Assembly: GCA_964388455.1 (NCBI GenBank)
Contig: CAYMAN010000048.1
Location: forward strand, 1 to 11,253
Direction of reading: 5' to 3'
Origin: JBBRWO01 sp964388455
GTDB lineage: Bacteria > Actinomycetota > Coriobacteriia > Anaerosomatales > JAAXUF01
Length of the DNA: 11,253 nt
A program made the position numbers and the translations under genes. Below the pieces are notes generated by a model that was not told where the DNA came from, did not search any database, and saw only the letters and a list, made by a program, of their open reading frames with translations. This document shows, piece by piece, positions 1 to 8,087 of this stretch (its first letter is position 1; the number at the start of each line of letters is the position of its first letter).

Positions 1-55
1 GAACCCGCAACCTACTGATTACAAATCAGTTGCTCTGCCATTGAGCTACGCCAGC
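1..55 (-). tRNA. tRNA-Thr (anticodon UGU), 3' end cut by window edge
   Basis: Read on the minus strand from 55, the sequence folds as the first 55 or so bases of a tRNA: 7-base acceptor strand GCTGGCG, TA at positions 8-9, D stem GCTC/GAGC, anticodon stem ACTGA/TCAGT around loop TTTGTAA, variable AGGTT, then T stem GCGGG and TTC where the window ends. The anticodon TGT lies at 21-23, so it reads ACA-type threonine codons. The 3' half of the T arm and the acceptor are outside the window. In related genomes a tRNA-Thr commonly sits between sigH and the rpmG-secE-nusG cluster, which fits this position after sigH. It has its own promoter about 12 bases upstream. Confidence 0.95.
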
Positions 56-66
56 AAGCGCGCACA

Positions 67-95
67 AGTGTAGCCAAGGATCGGCGACTTGTCAG
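67..95 (-). promoter_or_regulatory. Probable housekeeping sigma-factor promoter of tRNA-Thr
   Basis: On the minus strand a CTGACA -35 box (90-95, five of six consensus bases) is followed after exactly 17 bases by a TACACT -10 box (67-72, four of six). Transcription would start near position 60, leaving a short 5' leader of about five bases before the mature tRNA end at 55, as is usual for stable RNA genes. The location in the 93-base gap after the sigH stop supports independent transcription of the tRNA. This is a sequence match only. Confidence 0.65.
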
Positions 96-148
96 GCGTC
101 GGTATGTAATTTGTCACACGTATGTCCCAGATCCGGCGGCCGCAGCAC

Positions 149-805
149 CTAGCAGGCGTGACAGCGATTGATCTGGGTTTCCATCTTGCGCTTGATGCGC
201 TGCAGCGCGTTATCAACTGCTTTGGTGTGTCGACCGAGCTTATCGGCGATGTCTTGGTACGAGTGGCCGGTCGTGTAGAGGCGAAGCACGTGGGCCTCGA
301 ACGTCGACAGTGTGTCGGTCATCCCGGAGCGAATGAAGCTGGTCTCCCATGCCGAGACCACTATCTCAGCAGGATCACATATCTCCTTGGCAGCGAGGAT
401 GTCGGACAGCAGGCGCTCACCGTCGTCTTCCATCGAAACCGATCGAGAGAGCGAGACATATCCGTTAAGCGGTGAGTGCTTGCGGCGCGTCGCCGACTTG
501 ACCGCGGTGATGATCTGACGGGTCACGCAAAGCTCGGCAAACGAATGAAAGCTGGCCTGTCGAGTCGGGTCGTAGTCCCGGATAGCCTTGAACAGTCCGA
601 TCATTCCCTCTTGGATGATGTCGTCGCGATCGGCACCAACGAGATAGTAGGAGCGCGCTCTCGACCTGACGAGCCCGCGGTAGCGTCGGACGAGTTCGCA
701 GTTCGCGTTCTGGTCCCCATCTCGTGCTGCAAACACCAGCGCGAGCTCCCCGTTGCGCTCCGAACCAGGCGTTCGGGGCATGGCAAAAATGTGGTGCTGG
801 CTCAC
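149..805 (-). CDS. sigH: RNA polymerase sigma factor, SigH (Spo0H/sigma-30) family
   Basis: This 218-residue sigma-70 family protein directs RNA polymerase to alternative promoters. Region 2 is at about 35-108; residues 60-80 (DRDDIIQEGMIGLFKAIRDYD) match the core-binding region 2.2 helix, and 82-108 form regions 2.3-2.4. Region 4 spans about 160-212, with helix-turn-helix sequence HSYQDIADKLGRHTKAVDNA, which closely follows the SigH pattern of B. subtilis, where the factor controls the transition to stationary phase and sporulation. The start is a GTG at 803-805 preceded by GGAGGGGG; an internal ATG at residue 9 has no comparable site. The place between rae1/yacP and tRNA-Thr is the standard one for sigH. 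The 172-base gap upstream holds a good promoter, so expression is probably partly independent of the upstream genes. The regulon here is unknown; sporulation should not be assumed. The C-terminus (RCHAC) carries two cysteines of no known meaning. Confidence 0.93.
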   Translation of the reverse strand: MSQHHIFAMPRTPGSERNGELALVFAARDGDQNANCELVRRYRGLVRSRARSYYLVGADRDDIIQEGMIGLFKAIRDYDPTRQASFHSFAELCVTRQIITAVKSATRRKHSPLNGYVSLSRSVSMEDDGERLLSDILAAKEICDPAEIVVSAWETSFIRSGMTDTLSTFEAHVLRLYTTGHSYQDIADKLGRHTKAVDNALQRIKRKMETQINRCHAC

Positions 806-836
806 GACGGACCCCCTCCGCGTGCTCCTGAATCGC

Positions 837-872
837 TCACGTCAAGCGTGAACGGCGCCGCCGGCACGGCGC
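837..872 (-). promoter_or_regulatory. Two small hairpins in the sigH 5' leader
   Basis: The predicted leader of about 80 bases contains two adjacent inverted repeats. One has a 6-bp GC-only stem (855-860 with 867-872, 6-base loop). The other has a 5-bp stem (837-841 with 847-851, 5-base loop). Neither is followed by a T run in the direction of transcription, so they do not look like intrinsic terminators. They could be chance structures in GC-rich DNA or could affect translation or stability of the sigH message. Confidence 0.3.
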
Positions 873-893
873 GATCATGCGTGTCACCCTTGG

Positions 894-922
894 AACATAT
901 GCCGACACCGAGCACTCGTCAA
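894..922 (-). promoter_or_regulatory. Probable promoter of sigH
   Basis: On the minus strand TTGACG (917-922, five of six -35 consensus bases) is separated by exactly 17 bases from TATGTT (894-899, four of six -10 bases). Transcription would begin near 887, giving a leader of about 82 bases before the GTG start at 805. The site lies in the 172-base gap after rae1/yacP, the largest gap in the window. The match is to the housekeeping sigma consensus, not an obvious SigH-type promoter, so there is no sign of autoregulation by the boxes alone. Confidence 0.6.
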
Positions 923-977
923 TGCCACAGCAAAGAACCTGAATGAACCTTAATCGAACGGATTCGGCGAGGGGCCG

Positions 978-1484
978 TCAGGCTTCACCGCGGGCCCACC
1001 GGGCGAGTGTCTCGGCGGTCACCGGGTCGATGCGCTGCTCTATCCGGCTCCGCATGCTGCCAGCTGGCGCATGCTCCCGCCACTGTGCGTCACCGTCACG
1101 GAGCTCGCCTGAGAACTCGGCAGAAGACATGCGTCCCACGCCACCTCCCATTACGGTCCACTGTGTCTGCGCGTCGGACGTCACCACCACGGCTTCATCG
1201 CCACGCTCGCGCGCTGCGCGAGCCAACCCCTCGATCACCGAGTCGGCGTCGAGGCCATATCTCGAGAAGACCACAGTGATTCCGGCCACCTGGTGCGGTA
1301 GACCGTTGGAGTGAGGGTTGTTGTGGCCGTCGAACACCACCGTCGCGGAGTACTCGCCCTGCGCGAACGCTGCGACGTCGGATATCAGCGCGACACGGGC
1401 CGAGTCAAGATCAGCCTCGGCGAGATGGGAGTACGGCGGTGTCTGTCGAATCACGTTGTAACCGTCGACGATGAGAAGTCTCAT
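978..1484 (-). CDS. NYN-domain endoribonuclease, Rae1/YacP family
   Basis: This 168-residue protein is one NYN (PIN-like) nuclease domain of the YacP family (DUF901). The acidic residues expected at the metal site are visible: D7 in the opening VDGYN, D52 in FDGH, D79/D81 in LDADSVIE and D104 in VTSDAQTQ. In B. subtilis the homologue Rae1 is a ribosome-associated endonuclease that cuts mRNA in the A site; the same role here is inferred from family and position. The open frame runs further upstream to 1631, but that part overlaps rlmB in another frame. The ATG at 1482-1484 is preceded by GGGAG eight bases away and lies 4 bases after the rlmB stop, so translation is probably coupled. Its neighbours, an rRNA methylase and a tRNA synthetase, fit a translation-linked role. 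The symbol is left empty because rae1 and yacP are both used. Confidence 0.9.
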   Translation of the reverse strand: MRLLIVDGYNVIRQTPPYSHLAEADLDSARVALISDVAAFAQGEYSATVVFDGHNNPHSNGLPHQVAGITVVFSRYGLDADSVIEGLARAARERGDEAVVVTSDAQTQWTVMGGGVGRMSSAEFSGELRDGDAQWREHAPAGSMRSRIEQRIDPVTAETLARWARGEA

Positions 1485-1488
1485 GCGA

Positions 1489-2223
1489 TCAGCTCCCGAT
1501 CGCGCAGCGTCGCATCCACTCGTAGGCGATCGCTGTGGTCGCCTGCGCGACGTTAAGCGAACCCACCTGGCCCGCCTGAGGGAGTCGAACGAGGAAGTCA
1601 CAGCGCTCAGCTGTGAGACGCGCAAGTCCATCTCCCTCTGAGCCCATCACAAGTACGATGCGGCCCTCGAGCGGCGAGTCCCAAATCGTCTGCGACGCCC
1701 GTTCCGAGGCTCCGGCGATCCAGAAGCCCTCTTCCTTGCAGCGCTCGAGCGAACGGACGAGGTTCGCCTCCTGTGCGAGCGCGACGTGTGCCAAAGCCCC
1801 CGCAGAAGACTTGTAGGTCGCAGGTGTGACCGCGGCTGCGCGACGCTTCGCGACGAGTACGCCGTCCGCGCCGATGACCTCCGCGGTTCGGATCACAGCG
1901 CCGAGGTTCCCCGGGTCCGTTACGTGATCCAGCGCGATGATGAGCGAATTCTTCTTGCCGGCCGATCTCTTCAGCACGTCATTGATGGTCACATAGCGAT
2001 ACGGCTTCGCCTCGGCCATGACGCCTTGGTGCGCTCCCCGCTCGCTCTTGTCGTCGAGCACCTTGCGGGGTACTCGTGCGAACTCCACGCCCTCCTGGGA
2101 AGCTCGGCGCTCAATCTCCTCGAGCGAACGATCGGGCTTGGTGCCCTCGGCCTGCATGATGCGTTTGAGCGGCATGCCCGCGCGAAGTGCCTCGATGACG
2201 GCGTTGCGACCTTCGATGATCAC
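1489..2223 (-). CDS. rlmB: 23S rRNA (guanosine-2'-O-)-methyltransferase, RlmB/TrmH (SpoU) family
   Basis: This 244-residue SPOUT-class methyltransferase transfers a methyl group from S-adenosylmethionine to a ribose 2'-OH; the E. coli family member modifies G2251 of 23S rRNA in the peptidyl-transferase region. An N-terminal substrate-binding domain (about 1-75, with AHQG at 64-67) precedes the knotted catalytic domain. All three family motifs are present: motif 1 NLGAVIRTAE (106-115) with the catalytic Arg, motif 2 MGSEGDGL (193-200) and motif 3 VGSLNVAQATT (220-230). The length is normal. The start is GTG at 2221-2223, two bases after the cysS stop, with GGAG five bases upstream inside the end of cysS. 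The same SpoU family includes tRNA methylases, so the exact target is inferred; the cysS-rlmB-yacP context favours RlmB. B. subtilis has mrnC between cysS and this gene; here nothing intervenes. Confidence 0.92.
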   Translation of the reverse strand: MIIEGRNAVIEALRAGMPLKRIMQAEGTKPDRSLEEIERRASQEGVEFARVPRKVLDDKSERGAHQGVMAEAKPYRYVTINDVLKRSAGKKNSLIIALDHVTDPGNLGAVIRTAEVIGADGVLVAKRRAAAVTPATYKSSAGALAHVALAQEANLVRSLERCKEEGFWIAGASERASQTIWDSPLEGRIVLVMGSEGDGLARLTAERCDFLVRLPQAGQVGSLNVAQATTAIAYEWMRRCAIGS

Positions 2224-2225
2224 CG

Positions 2226-3716
<1,491 letters not shown>

Positions 3717-3762
3717 TCCTATCCCTTCAAACGAATGTCAGCGAGACGACGACGCCCCGCGC

Positions 3763-4506
3763 TCAGATCTCCCAGGTCCAACCCTCGAACTCGACCGATA
3801 TCGGACGCTCCGGCGTTTCTGCGCCATCCGCATCATCGGCGAACGTCGCATCTCCGACGAGAGGCTCGGCCGTGCTCAGGCCGCCCACGCGCTTGTCGAG
3901 TCGGTCCATGCGCCGCTGCAGGCATCGGAACATCTCGACCACGGGGTCCGGAAGGTCCTCGTGGTGCAGGTCGATTGCATCAACGCGCGACCCTCCCCGG
4001 CTCACGACGCGTCCGGGCACGCCCACCACGGTGCAGTTGGGTGGCACATCATCGATGACGACCGCGCCACCTCCCACTTTACTCCCGTGCCCGACCGTGA
4101 TGTTGCCGAGAACCGCCGCGCCCACACCGACCACGACGCAGTTGTCGATGGTGGGATGCCGCTTGCCGGTCTCTTTTCCGGTACCACCGAGCGTGACTCC
4201 TTGGTACAGCGTCACGTCGTCGCCGATTATCGCCGTCTCACCAATGACCACACCCATTCCGTGGTCGATGAAGAGTCGCTCTCCGATGGTGGCACCAGGA
4301 TGGATCTCCACGCCGGTGAAGAACCGCGCCACCTCCGACAACCAGCGAGAGAATCCCTTGCGCCCGTGTCGCCACAGCCAGTTGGTACAGCGATGCGCCC
4401 ACACAGCATGGATACCGGGATAGTTGAACAACACGCTCGCAGCCGAGGTGGCCGCGGGATCGCGTTCCTTCACGCATCGTATGTCTTCGCGAATCCTGTT
4501 GAACAT
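3763..4506 (-). CDS. cysE: Serine O-acetyltransferase
   Basis: This enzyme makes O-acetylserine from serine and acetyl-CoA, the committed step of cysteine synthesis. Of 247 residues, about 1-66 form the N-terminal helical region and about 67-168 the left-handed beta-helix of hexapeptide repeats. The catalytic D81-H82 pair (FIDHGMG) and H117 (KRHPTI), plus the LGGTGK loop for acetyl-CoA, match the family. The protein is longer than short bacterial forms because an 80-residue tail follows the beta-helix and ends in WTWEI. A C-terminal isoleucine is what cysteine synthase (CysK) binds in the classic cysteine synthase complex, so the tail may serve this. The ATG at 4504-4506 lacks a clear Shine-Dalgarno sequence. 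An 88-base gap separates it from ispF, where gltX sits in B. subtilis; no convincing promoter or T-box was found there. Confidence 0.95.
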   Translation of the reverse strand: MFNRIREDIRCVKERDPAATSAASVLFNYPGIHAVWAHRCTNWLWRHGRKGFSRWLSEVARFFTGVEIHPGATIGERLFIDHGMGVVIGETAIIGDDVTLYQGVTLGGTGKETGKRHPTIDNCVVVGVGAAVLGNITVGHGSKVGGGAVVIDDVPPNCTVVGVPGRVVSRGGSRVDAIDLHHEDLPDPVVEMFRCLQRRMDRLDKRVGGLSTAEPLVGDATFADDADGAETPERPISVEFEGWTWEI

Positions 4507-4594
4507 GAGTCTCGCCGACTGCCGATAGCCAATCTGAATGTGCAGGGAAGCACTGTGCCTGTCAGTCTAGCAGCCAATGCGTGAGTCGGAAGGA

Positions 4595-5071
4595 CTACAG
4601 ACGCTCCAGCAGCGCGACCGACTGAGCTCCGATGCCCTCCTCGCGACCCTCGAAGCCGAGCCTCTCGGTGGTGGTCGCCTTGACCCCGACAGATTCCGAG
4701 GAGATGCCGAGGGCGCGCGCGATGTTCTCTCGCATCAGTTCACGATGCGGCGCGAGCTTGGGCCGCTCGCAGATCACCACGCTGTCAACGTCCACGACGC
4801 GCCAACCAGAGTCCCGCGCAAGCTCGCCGACTCGCGCCAGCAGCTCCATCGAATCCGCACCGGAGAATGCGGGATCCGTGTCAGGAAACAGCTTGCCGAT
4901 GTCACCCGCTCGTAAGCCTCCGAGGACGGCATCCGCCACTGCGTGCGCGAGCACGTCGGCATCAGAGTGTCCGAGCAACCCACGCGGGTGTTCGATCTTC
5001 ACGCCTCCGAGAATGAGGTCGCGGCCATCAGCGAACGCGTGTACGTCGTATCCAATCCCGATTCGAAGCAT
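4595..5071 (-). CDS. ispF: 2-C-methyl-D-erythritol 2,4-cyclodiphosphate synthase
   Basis: The fifth enzyme of the MEP isoprenoid pathway converts CDP-ME 2-phosphate to MEcPP with release of CMP, working as a zinc-dependent trimer. The metal ligands are D9 and H11 (GYDVH) and H43 (LAHAVADA). The substrate loop DIGKLFPDTDP is at 57-67 and the CDP-binding KATTTERLGF at 131-140. The length of 158 residues is standard, and no IspD fusion is present. The ATG at 5069-5071 shares one base with the ispD stop (TGATG), with GGGAGG six bases upstream, so the two genes are translationally coupled. The preceding MEP-pathway step, IspE, is not in this window. Confidence 0.97.
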   Translation of the reverse strand: MLRIGIGYDVHAFADGRDLILGGVKIEHPRGLLGHSDADVLAHAVADAVLGGLRAGDIGKLFPDTDPAFSGADSMELLARVGELARDSGWRVVDVDSVVICERPKLAPHRELMRENIARALGISSESVGVKATTTERLGFEGREEGIGAQSVALLERL

Positions 5072-5778
5072 CAGGAGCCTCCCGATCGCATGGAGAGTGT
5101 CGCTTCGGCCAGTGCGATATCCTCGGCTACCGTGATCTTGATGTTGTCTCGCGGTCCCTCAAACATCAGCACCTTACCGCCGAACTGCTCGACCACAGAC
5201 GAATCGTCTGTCCCGACGAATCCACACTCCAGCGCGGCGTGAACAGCTCGACTGAAGACTGACGTGCGAAATATCTGCGGCGTCTGAGCCATCCAGACAG
5301 TACTTCGGTCGGGGGTGGATGTGATGCGACCCGCGTCGACGTACTTCACGGTGTCGATTGAAGGATGACCGACCACCACGCCATCGGCGTCGGGCGAAGC
5401 CTCGAGTAGCGCGATGGCACCAGCGACCGTCTCTGATCGAAGGAGGGGACGCGCACCATCGTGAATCGCGACAAGCCCGAGCTCCGCCGGGACCTGTGAC
5501 ATACCGCTCACCGCGGAATCCTGACGGGTTGGCCCGCTGGCGGCAAACCGCACGGGCGTTGCGAGATTCAGTGATTCGACTGCCTCGGCGAACTCGGCAG
5601 CGCGGTCCGGTGGGCGGACGACCACGAGCAGCTTGATGTCATCGACCGCATCGAGCGCACGAAGCGCCCAAGACACCACAGGCATGCCCATGAGCCGGGT
5701 AAGCTGCTTGCCACCCGGAGCACCGAGCCGAGAACCGCTACCGCCTGCGACGACGATCGCTGCAGTGCCCATGCTCAC
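5071..5778 (-). CDS. ispD: 2-C-methyl-D-erythritol 4-phosphate cytidylyltransferase
   Basis: The third enzyme of the MEP pathway joins MEP to CTP, giving CDP-ME and pyrophosphate. The nucleotide-binding loop AGGSGSRLG (11-19) with K24 opens the Rossmann-like fold; TRQDSA (84-89), HDGARP (106-111), AQTPQIF (164-170), TDDSSVVE (190-197) and NIKITVAED (212-220) are all family landmarks. The length of 235 residues is normal. The chosen GTG start (5776-5778) overlaps the stop of the PIN/TRAM gene by four bases (GTGA); an ATG two codons later (5770-5772) is an equally possible start, and neither has a strong Shine-Dalgarno sequence, so coupling to the upstream gene is likely. In many actinobacteria carD directly precedes ispD; here the neighbour is the yacL-type gene instead. 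Confidence 0.96.
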   Translation of the reverse strand: MSMGTAAIVVAGGSGSRLGAPGGKQLTRLMGMPVVSWALRALDAVDDIKLLVVVRPPDRAAEFAEAVESLNLATPVRFAASGPTRQDSAVSGMSQVPAELGLVAIHDGARPLLRSETVAGAIALLEASPDADGVVVGHPSIDTVKYVDAGRITSTPDRSTVWMAQTPQIFRTSVFSRAVHAALECGFVGTDDSSVVEQFGGKVLMFEGPRDNIKITVAEDIALAEATLSMRSGGS

Positions 5779-6866
5779 TGCTCAGCGCCGACTGAGGACG
5801 CGCCCTCGGCCGGCCGTGCAAAGACCATGCGGCCGGCGGACGTCTGCAGCACCGAGCTGACCTCGACCATGCTCTCTGTTCCGACCAGAGCACGTCCCGA
5901 CTGCACGACGACCATCGTTCCATCCTCGAGGTAACCGACACCCTGATCTTGCTCCTTGCCCGCCTTGGTGATTCGGAGCGTGATGGTCTCACCCGGAAGA
6001 TAGTTGGGGCGTAGTGCGGCCACGGCGTCGTTTATGTTCAGTACATCGATTCCGCGAACACGTGCGACCTTTGTGAGATTGTAGTCCACCGTCACGATCG
6101 AACTGCGCGCATCTACGCCCAGTCGCATGAGCTTCTCATCCACCAGCGGCGTATCGGCGTAGTCGGTCTCAAAGACGGCCACCTTCTCTGTCTCCGGAAG
6201 TGCCGCGAGGAGATCGAGGCCCCGACGACCGCGGGCACGCCGAACGTCGTCGGCTGAATCTGCCAGCGTCTGCAACTCCGCGAGAACAAAACGAGGCACG
6301 CGAATCGAGCCCGGGAGGAAGCCGAGCCGGTGCAACTCCTGGAATCGACCGTCGATGACGGCGCTCGTGTCGAGAAGGAGCACTCGCTGATCGGCGGTTA
6401 CGAGTTCAGCGGGCGATAGGCTGGGGTACATCGCTGCGAAATCGCGGCGCTTGGTCAGCGCCACTCGAACGCCAAGATAGGCCAGGCTCAATGTAAGCAG
6501 GGCGGCCGCTGATACGGCGAGCCATTCGGGGCGGATGAATCGCAAGGGCTGGGATGCGAGCACGGCGATGAGCAGGCCGACGATGAGTCCCCCTGTTGCA
6601 AGGAGCAGGTCAGCCGGTGCCGTTTCGTGCGCCCGGTCTTCGATGCGGCCCCACGCCGTGGACAGCTCGCGACCGATGATGCCGCCAAGCACGAACCCTA
6701 CTGCGCCCCCGAGCATGATCAATAGAAAGATGACGTAGTACTGAGGGAGACCCAGTTCGTTCTGCCAGTCGACGAGACGCGTGACCGCATACCCTGCCAG
6801 GAGACCCGCCGTGACAAAGACAAAGCGGGTGATTGCCTGGATCATGAATGTGGCGAACACGGCCAT
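5775..6866 (-). CDS. Membrane-anchored PIN/TRAM domain protein, YacL family
   Basis: The 363-residue protein has four predicted transmembrane segments (about 10-29, 43-64, 87-105 and 114-136), then a cytoplasmic PIN nuclease-like domain (about 160-283) and a C-terminal TRAM RNA-binding domain (about 288-347). The acidic PIN residues D166 (LLLDTSAVIDGR), E197, D243 (LVDEKL) and D261 (TVDYN) are all present, so the fold may be catalytically competent. Homologues such as B. subtilis YacL occupy the same place, between disA and ispD, in many Gram-positives; their substrate is, as far as I know, not firmly established, so RNase activity is inference. The ATG at 6864-6866 is the only start in frame before an upstream stop, but the strong GAGGAGG sits about 20 bases away. 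The gene overlaps ispD by four bases and lies 102 bases after disA. Confidence 0.9.
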   Translation of the reverse strand: MAVFATFMIQAITRFVFVTAGLLAGYAVTRLVDWQNELGLPQYYVIFLLIMLGGAVGFVLGGIIGRELSTAWGRIEDRAHETAPADLLLATGGLIVGLLIAVLASQPLRFIRPEWLAVSAAALLTLSLAYLGVRVALTKRRDFAAMYPSLSPAELVTADQRVLLLDTSAVIDGRFQELHRLGFLPGSIRVPRFVLAELQTLADSADDVRRARGRRGLDLLAALPETEKVAVFETDYADTPLVDEKLMRLGVDARSSIVTVDYNLTKVARVRGIDVLNINDAVAALRPNYLPGETITLRITKAGKEQDQGVGYLEDGTMVVVQSGRALVGTESMVEVSSVLQTSAGRMVFARPAEGASSVGAEQ

Positions 6867-6894
6867 CGTAAGGCCGTCGCGCCCTCACCTCCTC
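6867..6894 (-). promoter_or_regulatory. Widely spaced ribosome binding site with intervening hairpin, yacL-type gene
   Basis: A near-perfect Shine-Dalgarno GAGGAGG lies at 6888-6894, too far from the ATG at 6866 for direct use (21 bases between them). Between them AGGGC (6881-6885) and GCCTT (6870-6874) can form a 5-bp stem, including one G-U pair, around the loop GCGACG. Folding would bring the site to within about five bases of the start codon. No other start codon in this frame lies between the two elements. The structure is short and could be chance. Confidence 0.4.
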
Positions 6895-6932
6895 AAGCTC
6901 CGGCGGAAGAACCTCGTACGTGTCTTATCGGG

Positions 6933-6961
6933 ATGCTAGCACAGCGACTTGACCCGTCTAC
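6933..6961 (-). promoter_or_regulatory. Possible extended -10 promoter before the yacL-type gene
   Basis: In the 102-base gap after disA, the minus strand has TGCTAGCAT: a TG extension directly joined to a TAGCAT -10 box (6933-6938, four of six). The hexamer 17 bases upstream (GTAGAC, 6956-6961) matches the -35 consensus poorly. If used, transcription would start near 6926, giving a leader of about 60 bases and separate expression of the yacL-type gene with ispD-ispF and genes beyond. The support is weak. Confidence 0.3.
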
Positions 6962-6968
6962 CTGCAAA

Positions 6969-8042
6969 CTAGAGCGACGCGTGAGCCCTGATTCTGGCAA
7001 GACCGCTCGCGATAGCCTTTGCGCGGCGCAATCCAACGCCATCAACCTCATCAAGCTCCGGTACGGTCGCTTTCGCCATCGCGGGTAATGAAGTGAAGCG
7101 CTCGACGATCCTCGCCACCACAGTCGACGGAAGTGAAGGAATCTGCGTCAGCACTCGGAACCCCCGAGCACGCACGTGTTGCTCGGCCCGATCGCCAGCG
7201 ACCACGCCTAGTTCCTGAGCGATCGCATCCGCCTCAAGGAGACGGTCGAGCGGCAGCTCGCCCAGCCGCAACAGTGTCGCAGACGCCGTACGCGCAGCCG
7301 AATCTGCGACATAGTCCCGAATGAGGAGCAGGTACTGCTCGTCGAGATTCGCGGTGAGTTCGTCGGCCTGCATACGGACAAGTCGACCTTCGGTGCCGAG
7401 TTGGACGATGTAGCGCTCAACCTCCATCCCGACGCGACGAACCATCTCGAACCGCCCGATGGCCTGCGCGACGTCACCGAGCGTCACAAGGTCATCGAAC
7501 TCGAGGTGGGTCTGTCGGTCCATGACCTCCCCGAGTCGAGTCCTGTAGTTCTGCAATGTCTGGAGCGCCTGATTCGCTTTGGCGAGCAAGACGACCGTTT
7601 CCTCGAGAGTCAGTCGCTTCCCCCGCAGATAGAGACTCACTACTTCACGACGCTGCGAAACCGAAATCACCAGCGCACGCGTCTGACGGCTGACGCGCTC
7701 TGCGGTCCGATGACGCATGCCGGTCTCGGATGTTGTCAGCGTAGCGTCAGGAACGAGATGGGCGTTTGCACGGATGATCCTCTCGGAATCGTGGTCGAGG
7801 ATTACAGCACCGTCCATCTTGGCCAGCTCGAACAGTCGTTGCGGGGTGAACGGTGTATCGATGGAGAACCCTCCGTTGCACAGAGCCGAGACGCCGGCCT
7901 CATCGCCGATAACGACTAATGCGCCGGTCTGAGCGGCCAGAATCATGTCGAGCCCTTCGCGCAGCCGAGTCCCTGGGGCGACCTTGCGCAGCTCGTCCCT
8001 CCACAACTCGCGAGTCTTCTGGTCGATCACGGTTTCTCCCAT
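6969..8042 (-). CDS. disA: DNA integrity scanning protein / diadenylate cyclase DisA
   Basis: DisA condenses two ATP into the second messenger c-di-AMP and scans DNA; binding branched DNA such as Holliday junctions shuts the cyclase off. The N-terminal DAC domain (about 15-150) carries the catalytic motif DGA (77-79) and GMRHRT (108-113), so it should be active. A helical linker (about 155-290) and a C-terminal helix-hairpin-helix DNA-binding domain (about 300-355) complete the octamer-forming architecture. The 357 residues match the family. The ATG at 8040-8042 is annotated, but a GTG at 8028-8030 (residue 5) has GGGAG five bases upstream and may be the true start, giving 353 residues. The gene follows radA by 45 bases; RadA is a known physical and functional partner of DisA in B. 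subtilis. Confidence 0.97.
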   Translation of the reverse strand: MGETVIDQKTRELWRDELRKVAPGTRLREGLDMILAAQTGALVVIGDEAGVSALCNGGFSIDTPFTPQRLFELAKMDGAVILDHDSERIIRANAHLVPDATLTTSETGMRHRTAERVSRQTRALVISVSQRREVVSLYLRGKRLTLEETVVLLAKANQALQTLQNYRTRLGEVMDRQTHLEFDDLVTLGDVAQAIGRFEMVRRVGMEVERYIVQLGTEGRLVRMQADELTANLDEQYLLLIRDYVADSAARTASATLLRLGELPLDRLLEADAIAQELGVVAGDRAEQHVRARGFRVLTQIPSLPSTVVARIVERFTSLPAMAKATVPELDEVDGVGLRRAKAIASGLARIRAHASL

Positions 8043-8087
8043 CCGAGCATTCCGGTCACGGTCTGATGTGTGTGTGCCCGCTTGCCC

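Noticed and set aside
122..946. Plus-strand open frames opposite sigH, including 476-946
   Set aside because: They are antisense to sigH and to its promoter region, with no domain and no convincing ribosome site.
1485..1631. N-terminal extension of the NYN protein by 49 residues
   Set aside because: The stretch lies wholly over the end of rlmB and is Arg/Ser-rich; the ATG at 1484 has a good ribosome site and begins right at the conserved NYN motif.
4507..4594. Promoter or T-box leader before cysE
   Set aside because: At 88 bases the gap is too short for a T-box. The best -35/-10 pair (CTGACA-17-CACATT) has a poor -10 box. Only short stems and a 7-base direct repeat (ATTGGCT) were seen.
5811..5837. 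7-bp inverted repeat (CCGGCCG/CGGCCGG) near the end of the yacL-type gene
   Set aside because: It is short, GC-only and inside coding sequence, with no T run; expected by chance in this composition.
6610..6888. 92-codon minus-strand frame from GTG 6888, just by the GAGGAGG site
   Set aside because: The GTG overlaps the ribosome site itself, and the product is low-complexity Arg/His-rich sequence out of frame with the membrane segments of the yacL-type gene.
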